A stretch of 64,000 nt of DNA from Salvia splendens. Lineage: Eukaryota; Streptophyta; Magnoliopsida; Lamiales; Lamiaceae. The translations under genes were made by a program, and so were the position numbers. Shown piece after piece: positions 34,736-45,989 of this stretch (its first letter is position 1; each line of letters begins with the position of its first letter). Location of the stretch: positions 15,314,001-15,378,000 of the forward strand of contig NC_056046.1 of assembly GCF_004379255.2 (NCBI RefSeq). The letters are read 5' to 3'. The notes under the pieces are model-generated. The model did not search any database. It saw only the letters and a program-made list of their open reading frames with translations, and was not told the DNA's origin.

Positions 34736-35165
34736 TGTTAAGAGCCTCCTACTCCTAACGGTGAATTCCATCCGAATTCACAACTATAACATTCCGGCGC
34801 CCTCGTTTAAGGGTCGGTGGACAAACGATAGGGCTGGCGCGGAGGAGTCTCCGTCGGCAGCGTTGCGAGTTTAAATCCGTGATTAATCCGGCGCCCAAGT
34901 CTTGGGTCGGCGGTGATCTCCGGAGATAGAGCTTGGCGCAAGAATGAATCTTGTCGGCAGCGATAGATAATTTTTGGATGCTTGATACTCCACAAGTGGG
35001 CAAACGATAATGATTTTATTAATTGATTGAATGAATAAAAAAGATAACAGTCTATCCTATTTATAATGTTACTGACTTAATGAACAAGAAAATAAAGATA
35101 TAGAAAAAGATATGCTAAATCCCTATAATATCTAAACTAAATAATAATAATAGAGGTTCGTATCA
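34736..35165 (-). repeat. 5' LTR (in element orientation)
   Basis: 430 bp, partner of 32541-32976. A leftward promoter for the 502-residue ORF is expected here; I see a possible TATA-like CTATTTATAA complement region (near 35052-35063) but cannot prove its use. Confidence 0.92.
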
Positions 35166-35170
35166 AACCA

Positions 35171-35906
35171 ACACATTGTTGGAGAATTATAAATATGTCG
35201 ATCAATGGTTAACATCTTTTTCAATCTTAATTATAATTAGCTCGAAATTTTAACAGAAAAATGGAAAACATAGTCATGGTTTTGAACGGTTTGACTTAAA
35301 AAATAAAATACCATAAACTAAATTTTTGCTGCTTGGATTCTCGCCATTTAAAATATACAGAGAGAACGAAGCTCAAACGACGTCACTTCATGGACACCTT
35401 AACTCCGACTGTAGTAGCATCAATACAATTTTGAGGAAAATCGAACAATTCTAAATGTGGGGTTTCTGAATTATTTGAAAAACTTAAAAGTTCATATTAT
35501 TATGTTTTCCAATAAATAGAGAGACAGTTAGCCACTTGGTCCTCAGCTAATGTGACACCACCTCAAATAGCACACTCTCTCACTCCCATTTGTCCCTCTC
35601 ACTCTCTGAGTTGAGTTAATTCATCTGGGTTTTATTCACGCTATTCATCTCTCTTTTACTGCAACTAAAAAGCTTTCCATTGATTCTATATATCCGCAGA
35701 GAAGCTTTTACGAAGCTCTTCTTTTCAGTAATATAATTTACTTTCCTCAAAAACTTTCCTTATAATCTCTGATTTTGTCCCCTTTTCTCCTTGTCTCAAT
35801 TCTTCTCTTTAACGGTTCTTCTTTAATTCTCTTTATTCTCTCAGAATCTCTCTTTAATCTCTTTCGCTTTCAATGCCACTTTGATACACACACACACACA
35901 CACACC
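35171..35906 (+). promoter_or_regulatory. Promoter and 5' leader of the CRF gene
   Basis: This is about 740 bp between the retrotransposon and the start codon. A TATA-like AATAAATAGAG lies near 35512, and CT-rich leader sequence runs from about 35570 to 35880. A (CA)n tract of about 20 bp sits immediately before the ATG (35886-35904). The retrotransposon insertion lies close enough to affect the promoter; whether it does is unknown. Confidence 0.5.
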
Positions 35907-36761
35907 ATGTGGCCTACAAAATACACCGAACACCTCAACCAAATCACCGCGACGGAATATTCCCCCAATCTCCCCCCGATGAAGACGCTCCGCGTCTCCG
36001 TCACCGACGCCGACGCCACCGACTCCTCCAGCGACGAAGACGCCGCCTCTCACCTCAAGCGTCGTAGAGTCAGGAAATACATCCACCAAGTCACGATTCT
36101 CCCCTGCTGCGGAGACGGAGACGGAGACTACAAGGCGCGGCCGTCGGAGAAGAGGCGGAGCTCTGCCGGCGGAGGGAGAAAATCGAAGAATGCGGCGGAA
36201 GGCGGCGGTGCGAGGAAATTCCGCGGCGTGCGGCAGCGGCCGTGGGGGAAGTGGGCGGCGGAGATTCGAGACCCCATGCGGCGGGTGCGGCTGTGGCTGG
36301 GGACCTACGACACGGCGGAGGAGGCGGCGATGGTGTACGACCACGCGGCCATCCAGCTGCGTGGGCCCGACGCGCTGACCAATTTCAGCCCAAGGTACAA
36401 CAAGGACAGGTCAGGGTACACCTCGTCTTCGCGCGATAATGCCGCGTCACCGAAATCGGTGCTCCGCTTCTTCTCACCCGAGGCGGAATCGGAGTCGTCG
36501 CCTGCGGCAGGAGAAGCTGAGGGCGGTGCCGATTTTCCGATTTTCCCTCTTGGCGACGATTTGTTCTCGGATTTGGGGGAACCGGTTGGCGCACCCGGAT
36601 GGTTTGATCAGGAGACCGATTTGTACGGAACGGATATTGCGTGGTGCTCTGACGTGGTTTCGGAGTCGGGCGCGGACTTGGTAGCGAGATTCGGGTCGGG
36701 TGATGATTTCTTTCTTGAGTTTGGGGACGTCTTCGGGTCGGATCCGCTCGTAACTCTGTGA
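35907..36761 (+). CDS. CRF: Cytokinin response factor (group VI AP2/ERF)
   Basis: CRF proteins are nuclear transcription factors that bind GCC-box-type DNA and act downstream of cytokinin two-component signalling. The intronless gene encodes 284 residues. In order: the N-terminal CRF domain ([12 protein letters not shown] at 3-14, then [20 protein letters not shown] at 25-44), a basic nuclear localisation stretch KRRRVRKY (51-58), one AP2 domain (105-160) with ERF-type Ala/Asp specificity residues in [10 protein letters not shown] and the [11 protein letters not shown] core, the CRF-typical SPKSVL motif (181-186, a proposed MAP-kinase site), and an acidic, Phe/Asp-rich C-terminal activation region. 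The ATG at 35907 is the first in frame; upstream in-frame codons contain no ATG. The GC-rich codons around the AP2 domain are normal for ERF genes. The exact CRF paralogue is not determined. Confidence 0.96.
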   Translation: MWPTKYTEHLNQITATEYSPNLPPMKTLRVSVTDADATDSSSDEDAASHLKRRRVRKYIHQVTILPCCGDGDGDYKARPSEKRRSSAGGGRKSKNAAEGGGARKFRGVRQRPWGKWAAEIRDPMRRVRLWLGTYDTAEEAAMVYDHAAIQLRGPDALTNFSPRYNKDRSGYTSSSRDNAASPKSVLRFFSPEAESESSPAAGEAEGGADFPIFPLGDDLFSDLGEPVGAPGWFDQETDLYGTDIAWCSDVVSESGADLVARFGSGDDFFLEFGDVFGSDPLVTL

Positions 36762-37817
36762 GGAGGCGTTTCATAAATATAATATATATAAATATTTTGC
36801 TTGAGTTTTAGTTTGGGTTGTGGGGATAGATTTCGAATGTAAAACTGGAGTGTTACTGAGTAAAAGAAGTGTTAGTGTTAAGTAAGTAAATGGAATCTCT
36901 TCTTTATGTTATTATTTGATTTCATAAGCCACCTTTTTGGCAAAATATTGTTGAATGTGTGTGTCTATTTTGTAGTACTGATAACATTCTTGAAATGCAC
37001 ATTTGTTCAGCGAAAAAATGAGCATCTTATCGAACGATTCTAACCAAGATTTGGTATGGAAATTACGCACGTATTTAACAATTTTATGCCACAAATCAGG
37101 GATCCTCCATTTGTCATTTTTTAACTAATGTATGGATTTTCCTTACTAGGAGTATTACATATCAATTGTTACACTTTTTTATGTTTGATCCTTAAAGTAT
37201 TAGTTTTGTCCCCTTTTAATGAAAAGACAACTACAAATATGATGTGCTGATAATTTCTTTAACCTTATTATATAGGAATTAGTACAATTTCGGTGAGTGT
37301 TTAGATATTTGAGTTTACTAAATTTAAGCGGAAATGAGTGAAGATAAAATATTCTATAATCGAGAGTAATAATGATTTATTTATTTATTTATTTATTAGA
37401 GAGGTAAATGGAGAGATAAAGAGAAATAACTACTATATTTACCTCTTCTTCATAAAATTTCATGCTCTAATGGAAATGGTATTTGAGCAGGTATCTTTAC
37501 CTTTTCTTGATAAAAAAAGGTAAAAAAGTTAGTTATTTGTTTGCCTTTTTAATTTACCTTATTTCCTTATAGTCCATTACTTTTTAAGAAGGTATGTTAA
37601 TCTTTTTGAGAAGGTAAATGAGAAATATACCTTCTCAATATATCTTTCCTCCTCGAAGATGCTCATACACACGGAGTACTAATTAAGATGCATTTTATTA
37701 TCTGGGTGAAGCTAAATTGCATGAGATTTTATAATATAAAAAGTATTTGTGTTGGATTCTGTTTGGGTGAAGCTAAAAAGTATTTTATAATATAAATTAC
37801 TTGTACTTTACATTTAA
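36762..37817. other. Downstream region of the CRF gene
   Basis: The first 200-300 bp are presumably 3' UTR. The rest is AT-rich with no recognised gene or element. Confidence 0.35.
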
Positions 37818-38994
37818 GAGTGAAGTTAAAAAACAATCCCTGAACTATGAGTTTATTTTGCCCATAGTCCTTGGACTTTAAAAATATTCCCAAACAATCC
37901 TGAACTAAAGACTTATCTCTAAAATTATCCTTTAGCCCCTTTTCAGCCGAAAATACCGGTTTCAGCAATTCAGTCATTACAAAAATTTTAATTTTGATGG
38001 TGTGAGGTCATTATTGTTTTATCTCTTGTGCCTCTCACCTTCTCTTTCTTAGAACTCTTCTCACTACGCCTATCATTAGGTGGTTTTGCTCTTTGGACTT
38101 GAACTTGATATTCCAGAAATTTCAGATTCTAACTGCAAGTGAGAAGCTCAGATTGAGAATTCTCCACTGAACTATCTTTCTTCGAACCAGAATCACCATT
38201 ATCCGGCCTCTGCAACTCTTCATCCTCTTCAATCATCTCTCCTCCCACAAGATGCCTCAATTCAGAATCAATCCGTGACTCACACACATTCTCATAGAGC
38301 TGGTCGATTGAGGTCTCGGCCCCCTCTTCAGCCTTTTCCCCTCCATCACCATTTTGTGGAGCTTCTGGGGCCTGCCCAGCTGTTGGAGAGTTATTCACCG
38401 CTGAATTTTCCTTACAAGAATTAGAATCTCCTTCCTCATTCACTATCCCATGATTCACATCTTCATGAATCCCATCCATCACAATTCCAGGCATTAAAAG
38501 AAAAAACTAATATACAAATAAATTAATAAATAGAGAATGATCTCTTCAAACACAATCAGTCACCTCCTGCAAAATTCAAACAGCCCAAGAACCTAGTTCA
38601 GATGCAAGAACTCAACATAAATTCACAACACGTGTAGAATAAACAAGTTAAGCAGCACACTTCCAACAGATCTTAGCTGATCAGCTCAAGCTCCAAAATC
38701 AGAAATGAAGAACCTATTATCGATAGATTAATAAGAGGAAGAAGAAGGAAAGAGACATAGATAGATGAGAGAAGGAGAAGGTGACAGAGAGAAAACCATA
38801 ATGAGCTGACACACTCCGAATTGCCTAAACCCCAAAAGGGTATTTTCGGCCGAAAAAAGGCCAAAAGAACCATTTTCGATATAAACCCTTAATCCAGAGT
38901 TATCTGGGAATAATTTTAAAGTTTAGGGACTATGTGCGAAATAAACCCAGGAAATGATCAATTTATTAAACCCAATAATTCTTGAAGTTCACTC
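37818..38994 (-). mobile_element. MULE carrying a host-like gene start (Pack-MULE candidate)
   Basis: A perfect 9-bp duplication TACATTTAA lies at 37809-37817 and 38995-39003. The ends start GAGTGAAGTT and GAGTGAACTTC, and roughly 100-bp imperfect TIRs share ACATAGTCC/CCATAGTCC and TTTAAAAT strings. The termini resemble the 29277-30248 MULE. No transposase is present. The interior is unlike the ends: it reads leftward as a CT-rich leader, an intron ending TTTTGCAG (about 38570), and an open coding exon, which is how Pack-MULEs look after capturing a host gene 5' end. Confidence 0.85.
38129..38494 (-). CDS. Unknown captured exon inside a MULE
   Basis: The frame begins MPGIVMDGIHEDVNHG and is rich in Glu, Ser and Asn. 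It contains NNSPTAGQAPEAPQ, the helical stretch SIDQLYENVCESRIDSEL, and an acidic EEDEELQRPDNGDSGSKKD segment, and stops after 121 residues. Beyond the stop, another frame reads SEISGISSSSPKSK before its own stop, so the original exon was probably longer and has since shifted. The low-complexity acidic and Ser-rich make-up resembles the N-terminus of some plant regulatory or cytoskeletal proteins, but I do not recognise the parent gene. It was likely acquired from the host and may be transcribed from the captured leader. Confidence 0.5.
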   Translation of the reverse strand: MPGIVMDGIHEDVNHGIVNEEGDSNSCKENSAVNNSPTAGQAPEAPQNGDGGEKAEEGAETSIDQLYENVCESRIDSELRHLVGGEMIEEDEELQRPDNGDSGSKKDSSVENSQSELLTCS

Positions 38995-39003
38995 TACATT
39001 TAA

Positions 39004-41485
39004 TAAGTAAAATATTTGGGCTATTAGGCCAACAAATGATCAATTTATTAAACTCAATAATTCTTTCCCCAAATAAGCCCAATATGATTATCTTCTTCCC
39101 AACGCTTCCTTCCCCAATTCACTGAACGAACCCCAATCTCCATTTCCGCCGGCGTCGTCACATTCCGATAACCTTCTTATCTCAAGTCACCTTCTGATCT
39201 TGGACCGTTCTCCACTGCTCGCTCAGTTTACGAGTCTTCTTCCCTCTAAATTTTTTTTCCACAGAGGGGGCGACCATGGCTTTTTCCGGCCAACCCTTAG
39301 GACAAATTCGACTCTATTGGCCGTCGGGGAGGGGCGACCGCCCCCTCTTGCCCCCTGGATCCACCACTGGAAGTAGTGACGTGACAGTGAACTGTGGAGT
39401 CCACATTTAAATTTAGAATAATACGTGGAGTTAGTATTTATTTAAAACTTTTCTTATTTAGAATTTGTATTTTGGTGAACAACTCAAAATGATAAAATTA
39501 GTCTATTTTTTTAGACTATAATTTTATTGTCAATTAGTCTCTCTATTTTTTCTTCAATTTTTCATATGACTAATATGCTATTGAGCTTATATATATCTTA
39601 AAACGTCAAAAGCCCAACCGACTTTTTATAGGCTGGCTATATAAAAATTAGTAGTAGTAGATTTGTTTGTTAGTCTTGGGGATACATAGATACATAATAT
39701 AATATACGTACTTAATAGCCAAATAATAATAATGTACCCCAAAGAATAATTTTTGTTATATCTAAGGATCTATCTTTTTCAAAGTAGCTTCTTAAGAAGG
39801 TGCTTCAAATAGTTCTACAATAAAAAAATTACCAATTATTTAAGTTATACGGTTTCATAATCTTCATGTTCTAGATTATCAATATAAATAAGTAAAATAT
39901 CAGAATTTATAAATATTTGGAGTATATAGAAAAACATCGCATTCGTACATGACCAAGGAATTATTAGTTTTGCTTACAAAATCATGGGGAGGTTATGCCG
40001 TTGGCCTTATTAGAAGACATGTTTTTACACATGTCTAATGCTTAGTGATGGCTGTGGTCCTCTCTTTCTTTTTTTTCTGAGAGGGCATACATTTAGACCT
40101 ACACAAAGTTACAAACCCTTCCTAAAATTACTAGTATATTATCTGCAACTCCATAAATCATATTTTGTGAAGTTCTTAACTATAGGTTACAGTGACAATT
40201 TTAAGAAGAAAAAAAAAAGAGTCTAATTTTCTAACAATTTGAATTTAGTGTTTGAAGGTTAGGTACCCGTAATTGGGTGGTTTACTGATATATACTCATA
40301 TCATTTACAACTGATTCAATGTCCCAAAATCTATATGAATTGTTACAGTAAATTTGAAAATTAAAGATCAGACATTTTTATATTTTTGAGTAAGTTGTAG
40401 ATATTTTGTAAAAAAAAAGGTCAAATGTCATGGTATAAACTTTTTTTGTCTTTTGTTTTAAAGGAAACATTCATCACGGAATATTTAATTGGTAGCAGCT
40501 ACGTGAAGGTAGAAATAGAAACAACAATGACCGAATAAGTAGATTTTATATTTGACAAAATACATCTACAAGACATTGAACTTTTAATAAATATTTGTTT
40601 CATTAGGTCTATTTACTATTTTTCGTCATCATACTTTTAGATTTAATTTCATCCCAACCTTGTTACGATTGATCGAGTACTTTTGTCTGTTATTTACAAA
40701 TATAGTGGAGTACTACTATTTGACTTAAAAGTTGCATAAATTTTAGATAAATTCTTGCATATCGAAATTTGAAAATGATTTTAAAAAAATACTAATTTTA
40801 ATATTGGTGCTAATTTTGCATAACGGGTCATTTTCAAATCCAACAAATCTACGAGGTATATTTTATCTTGTTAAGCACATATTATTCAACGTCAAATTCA
40901 AGAATTAAGGAATCAAAATGACGTCTTTTCATGTATAATTCAGACTAAACTAGTGCATAGATTATAGTTACGTGAGATCAAAATCTACCGAAAAATTTCT
41001 ATTTGGGCTGGGTTAGGAAAGTTGGACGGTTAGAAAAGTTTATAATTTGCATAGATATATGGTGGAAGAGGGCTCTCTAATGGGAGAGTGCGCCTCCACG
41101 ATAAATGAGTATATAGTATAATTTATACTGATTATAATTTTTAATCAAAAAACTATTAATTTAATATTAAGTATGGCTAAAGAGAACTAGCATAAGTTTT
41201 TGTGGGAAAAAAAAGGTGTATATCAATAATAATGAGCTAGACCAAACCGAATCGCCCATTTATATTTGAGTTCTTTCCAATGGGCTTATTTTACGTGACA
41301 GCCCATTCAATGTTATTAATGTTTTAAGCCCAATTATCAATCAACGAGTTTGTTATTGCTTCCAAATTTAATGAGGCACTTTTCCTTTTTTCCTTAAATC
41401 ACCTCTCCTTTTTTTAAAATCAACAATTTAAATGGCTGTAATTACATTTGTCTAACATACTGACAATAATTACAATGATACCAGA
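39004..41485. other. AT-rich intergenic DNA with a hAT end relic
   Basis: There is no gene over nearly 2.5 kb. At about 39258-39369 a C/G-rich stretch ends GGGGCGACCGCCCCC...GGATCCACCACTG, which is the complement of a Tip100-type hAT terminus (CAGTGGTGGATCC). The other end and the duplication are missing, so it is a truncated copy. The part at 39110-39240 looks like an orphan leader or gene fragment but has no usable frame. Confidence 0.4.
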
Positions 41486-42553
41486 CAGGGGCGGAGGGAG
41501 GGAGGGTGGGGCCAGGGGGCCCATGGTCCCCCCACTAATTCTTAAAAAACTTAGGGGTATTTTAGTAATTTCACAATAATTATAATTTATAATAAATATA
41601 ATATTAGAGATAGGTTTCAGCAAAATATATATGAATCGTGCCTCTTAATTTAGCGTATTCATTCTGCCGTTCCAATCCAAGTCTGAATTTAGCGTATTCA
41701 TTCTGCCGTTCCAAGTCTGAAATCTGGTAAACTAGAACTAGGTATATTCAAAACTCAAGTATAATTAATTTTTCTACATAGGTTGTTTTTTTGTTTGGCT
41801 GCAATAATAATTCAAAGGGGGGAGAAAGAAGATAGCTTATGTAATTCAATGGCTACGGTGGTTCTGTGGTTGGAATTTTATAACTCCAATTCTTTATTTG
41901 ATGTGTGTGTTAATAGTTTTGCATACAGAAAATATCAAATATTTTGAACTTCGTCTTGCACGGTATTATCCTTCTGAATTTGGAGAAGCTGCTTCATCTT
42001 GCATACAGAAAATATTTTGATTTGGAGAAGTTACTTCGTCTTGCACGGTATTATCCTTCTGAATTTTCTGAAGTTGCTTTGTCCGAGCTTAAAAGTCAAC
42101 TTGAGAACTTTATTTTCGATGTGCGCATAGATGAAAAGTTTTCACAAATATCAGGAATCAGTGGTCTTGCTCAAAAGATGGTTTCTACAAGGAAACATGA
42201 AGTTTTTCCAATGGTTTATTCATTAGTTAAGTTGTCATTGATCTTACCAGTTGCCACTGCATCAGTAGAAAGAGCATTTTCAGCAATGAAGATCATCAAG
42301 ACTTCTCTACGTAATAGCATGGGAGACCAACTATTGAATGATTGCTTAGTTCCTTACATCGAAAAGGATGTGTTTGTTAAAGTTACCAATGAAACTATTA
42401 TGCAGCGGTTTCAGAAGATGAAGAATAGAAGACAAATGTTATGATGTGATTGCATTTGACTTTTACATTTTGAACCTTATAATTTAATTTATGTAATTTT
42501 TTTTGAAGTTTAATTTTGAACCCCCCATTATGAAATCTCTGGCTCCGCCACTG
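41486..42553 (+). mobile_element. Tip100-like hAT element, internally deleted
   Basis: Termini CAGGGGCGGAG (left) and CAGTGGCGGAG (right, reversed) are flanked by a perfect 8-bp duplication ATACCAGA (41478-41485, 42554-42561). The 1,068-bp copy retains only the 3' end of a hAT transposase gene. It is therefore a deletion derivative of an autonomous element. Confidence 0.92.
41944..42444 (+). pseudogene. hAT transposase C-terminal dimerisation domain
   Basis: The frame ends at TGA 42442-42444 and lacks an ATG-led N-terminus. The end is well preserved: EVFPMVYSLVKLSLILPV, then ATASVERAFSAMKIIKTSLR and LNDCLVPYIEKDVF. This is the hAT C-terminal dimerisation domain of the TTF-type zinc-finger transposases. 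The zinc finger and catalytic DDE parts are absent. Near 41925-42060 a segment containing CTTGCACGGTATTATCCTTC is duplicated in tandem. It cannot catalyse transposition; a dimerising fragment might interfere with a full transposase, but that is speculation. Confidence 0.9.
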
Positions 42554-42763
42554 ATACCAGATGATCCACTTTTCTTTTTAGTTTGTCGCAATCAAAATGA
42601 TTCATTCCTAAAAATGGAAACACCTTTATCTCTATTTTATTCTCCCCTCTTACTTTCCTCTCTCCATTTCACACACATAATAAAGTTGTATAAGTTCCCG
42701 TCTACCCAAGGAAGGACTCATCTTTCTTGGGACGAAGTGATAACCTAATTACTTAATAAAATG

Positions 42764-42798
<35 letters not shown>

Positions 42799-42806
<8 letters not shown>

Positions 42807-44244
42807 TCATTTCTTTTTCCTATATTTCATCCTTTTTCCTTATTAATATCAGCCATTAGATTAGAGAAATGGACGGTCAAGATCAACATTGGGTAATTAA
42901 TCCCGTGTTGCATTATTTGTCCTATTTTGTGCATTATGAGGGTACAATAGTAATCTAATAATGGCTGGAAACCGCTACGAATAATGCACCACATGGTAAC
43001 GAGTAATGCATATAATTGCCTATATAATGCACAATTTGTGAACTGCAATGCATACGAACAAGATGTGCTGTGTTGTGATGTTTGACACATGTGTCTTGTT
43101 TCCCCTAAGAGTTTAATAAGCTTAGGGGCTAGGGTATAGTACGTACGCATTAATAACAAATTGTAAACCGCTACGAATAATGCACCACATGGTAACGAGT
43201 AATGCATATAATTGACTATATAATGCACGATTTGTGAACTGCAATGCATACGAACAAGATGTGCTGTGTTATTATGTTTGACACACGTTTTTTGTTTCCC
43301 CTAAGGGTTTAATAAGCTTAGGGGCTAGGGTATAGTACGTACACATTACTAAATGCACGTATGTAATCTTCACTGCGATGATTAACCCATATACACAATA
43401 CCTCTAATAATGCATAATATACTAAGATAATGACAATTAACAGCTACATAATGCACTACCTAAACCAAATAATGCACATACGTATATTCCAATAACAACA
43501 ATTTGTTAGTAATGTCTACGTACTATACCCTAGCCCCTAAGCTTATTAAACCCTTAGGGGAAACAAGAAACGTGTGTCAAACATCATAACATGGTACATC
43601 GTATTCGTATGCATTGCAGTTCACATATTGTGCATTATATAGTTAATAACATCCATTACTCGTGACAATTTGGTGAATTATTCGTATCGTTTTACAATTT
43701 GTTATTAATGCGTACGTACTATACCCTAGCCCCTAAGCTTATTAAACCCTTAGGGGAAACAAGAAACGTGTGTCAAACATCATAACACAACACATCTTGT
43801 TCGTATGCATTGCAGTTCACAAATTGTGCATTATATAGTCAATTATATTCATTACTCGTTACCATGTGGTGCAGTATTCGTAGCGGTTTACAATTCATTA
43901 TTAATGTGTACGTACTAAACCCTAGCCCCTAAACTTATTAAACCCTTAGGAGAAATAAGGACCGTGTGCCAAACAACGAAACATTGTAGTTCACATATTG
44001 TGCATTATATAGTCAATTATATGCATTACTCGTGACCATGTGGTGCATTATTCGCAGATACCAAAATGTGGCAGTTCCTTTTCCGTCAAATGTCAATAAT
44101 AACCCTGTAATGCATGCAACCACCTTCTATAATGCAACACGGAACCAGTTTTATAGAATCAATCTGATCCGTTGATGCCTTAGATCTAACGCGTAATATT
44201 AAGAAGGAAAAATGATCTAAGATGTGAAAAGGAGAATAAGGCTC

Positions 44245-44248
<4 letters not shown>
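42799..44248 (+). mobile_element. TGCATTA-family element (copy 2), in a (TA)n tract
   Basis: It lies between (TA)n tracts at 42768-42798 and 44249-44275. The left end GTATGTATTCATTTC and right end GGAGAATAAGGCTCCCC match the ends of copies 1 and 3. The 1.45-kb interior is full of TGCATTA/TAATGCA and holds five hairpin blocks: two in direct orientation (43102-43128, 43298-43324) and three inverted (43534-43560, 43730-43756, 43926-43952), so the element is partly a large imperfect inverted repeat. There is no credible gene. Confidence 0.8.
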
Positions 44249-44278
<30 letters not shown>

Positions 44279-44624
44279 ATGTATTCATTTCCTTTTCTCA
44301 TATTTCCTCCTTTTTCCTTTTTAATCTCAACCTTTAATTCCAGCAATCTTGTGGCTTAAAAAAATCGCTGATTCCATTTAATTATTATCAATTAAAAATC
44401 GATTAAGGGCAGATTTGGTAGATAATATTGTGTTAGTTATGGAAATTCCCTGATTCTCTCCTTTGCAAATATTACGGTTTATTTTCTTCTCTCACGTCGA
44501 AGAAGGCAGAGAAGCGTCAGACGTATATGATTCTGCATTACTATTTTTTTGGAAGGTTTCAATTATCACAAATCTAAATCCTATTGTTAATCAGTCGTTG
44601 GTAGTCAGAGTTTGATCTTAAGCA

Positions 44625-45908
44625 ATGGAAGAAGGTAAATCATGAATTAGCATGTTTTTTTAATGTTGCGGATCTTTCTGTAGAAGTGGTAGCAGTTTGA
44701 TTATTTGATTTTTAATCAACAATTAAATTGTGTTTTGTGTTGCCATGGTATAACATTATTGCTTTCTGTGAGAACTTTCTCCATGGATTCGCTAGCGGCA
44801 TATGTAGGGTATTAGGTTGAGACGAAGCATATAATGCACGTATTGACGATGTATAATGCACTTAGGTTTCTATATAATGCATAATTCGTGAGAGGCAATG
44901 TTTCGGGTAAAAAAGATTTCGTCTGGATTGCGCGGTGTGGCGCACGTTGCTTGTTTCCCCTAAGGGTTTAATAAGCCTAGGGGGTAGGGTGTCGTATGTA
45001 CAAGTTGTATTAGTTTGATTAATTGATTTTTAATCAACAATAAAATCGTGTTTTTTGTTGACGTGGTATAACATTACTGCTTGCTGTGAGAAATTTCTCC
45101 AAGGATTCGCGGGCGGCATATGTAGGGTATTAGGTTGAGACTCGGCATATAATGCACGTATTGACGACGTATGATGCACTTAGATGTCTATATAATGCAT
45201 AATTAGTGAGCGAGATTGTTTCGGGTAAAAAAGATAGGGTCGTCTGGTTTGCGATTTGTGGCGCACCTTGCTTGTTTCCCCTAAGGGTTTAATAAGCCTA
45301 GGGGGTAGGGTGTAGTATGTAGGGGGTAGGTTTTAATCAACAATTAAATCGTGTTTTGTGTTGACATTGTATAACATTACTGATTGCTTTGAGAATTTTC
45401 TCCATGGCTTCGCTAGCGGCATATGTAGGGTATTAGGTTGAGACGAAGCATATGATGCACGTATTGACGATGTATAATGCACTTAGGTTTCTATATAATG
45501 CATAATTCGTGAGAGGCAATGTTTCGGGTAAAAAAGATTTCGTCTGGATTGCGCGGTGTGGCGCACGTTGCTTGTTTCCCCTAAGGGTTTAATAAGCCTA
45601 GGGGGTAGGGTGTAGTATGTAAAAAACAACATTTTTAATACATATACCACAACATGTACTCCGTAACAACGTTTTTATTAGTATGTGTTATACGTATGCA
45701 TAAATCACGTGTTTGTCTATCTGAATAATTTGACATATTGAAATCGTGAAAATCGTGCATTACTTGTCAGCATATTATATTGCAAAGTTGTTATATTATG
45801 CTGACCCCTTTTTTCCAATTATGTACAGTGGTTGTTGTACCTGAATGTCCTCCCTCGATGAAGCCTGTTGTAGGTCAGAAATTCCAGTCATTAGTTTTTA
45901 CACGTTGA
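44625..45908 (+). pseudogene. FAR1-type gene head, copy 1
   Basis: Exon 1 is ATGGAAGAAG (44625-44634) followed by GTAAAT. Exon 2 starts after TGTACAG at 45829 and continues in phase as MEEVVVVPECPPSMKPVVGQ, then KFQSLVFTR and a stop at 45906-45908. The VPECP...KPVVGQKFQSL string is the start of the FAR1 DNA-binding domain. The intron (44635-45828) contains the three 300-bp repeats. The domain is cut off before its zinc-binding part, so this copy is a truncated duplicate of the downstream head. Confidence 0.7.
44700..45625. repeat. Three tandem copies of an about 300-bp unit
   Basis: Each unit runs from TGTATAACATTACTGCTT-like sequence through GGGTATTAGGTTGAGAC, three TAATGCA motifs and GTGGCGCAC to a hairpin block ending near 44984, 45304 and 45604. 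Units 1 and 3 are nearly identical and unit 2 is more diverged. They lie within the intron of the FAR1 head. Confidence 0.9.
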
Positions 45909-45989
45909 AATTCAAGCCCCTTGGTTACGGGATCCTCGATATTACAATCGTTTATCGCTTGCATTGCAGCAGTTGTTGTTCTCTCATTA

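Larger units (their letters stand above)
32541..35165 (-). mobile_element. Non-autonomous LTR retrotransposon with one ORF
   Basis: Two LTRs (32541-32976 and 34736-35165) enclose 1,759 bp, with a perfect 5-bp duplication AACCA at 32536-32540 and 35166-35170. Read on the reverse strand, each LTR starts TGATACGAACC and ends CTCTTAACA. The 5' LTR is followed by ACTGGTGCTTTCATTGAG, which could be a primer-binding site (TGG matches a tRNA 3' CCA). The purine tract GTGGGGGAGT precedes the 3' LTR. By eye the LTRs differ by about eight substitutions and one 6-bp indel, so the insertion is fairly recent. No protease, reverse transcriptase or integrase is present; mobility would need proteins from another element. 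Confidence 0.93.

Noticed and set aside
39240..39376. Complete hAT MITE
   Set aside because: Only one terminus (CAGTGGTGGATCC complement) is present; the other end and the 8-bp duplication are absent.
42827..43249. 140-residue reverse frame in TA-family copy 2
   Set aside because: It is made of the duplicated TGCATTA and hairpin blocks, with repeated peptides such as YALQFTNCALYRQLYALL that mirror DNA repeats.
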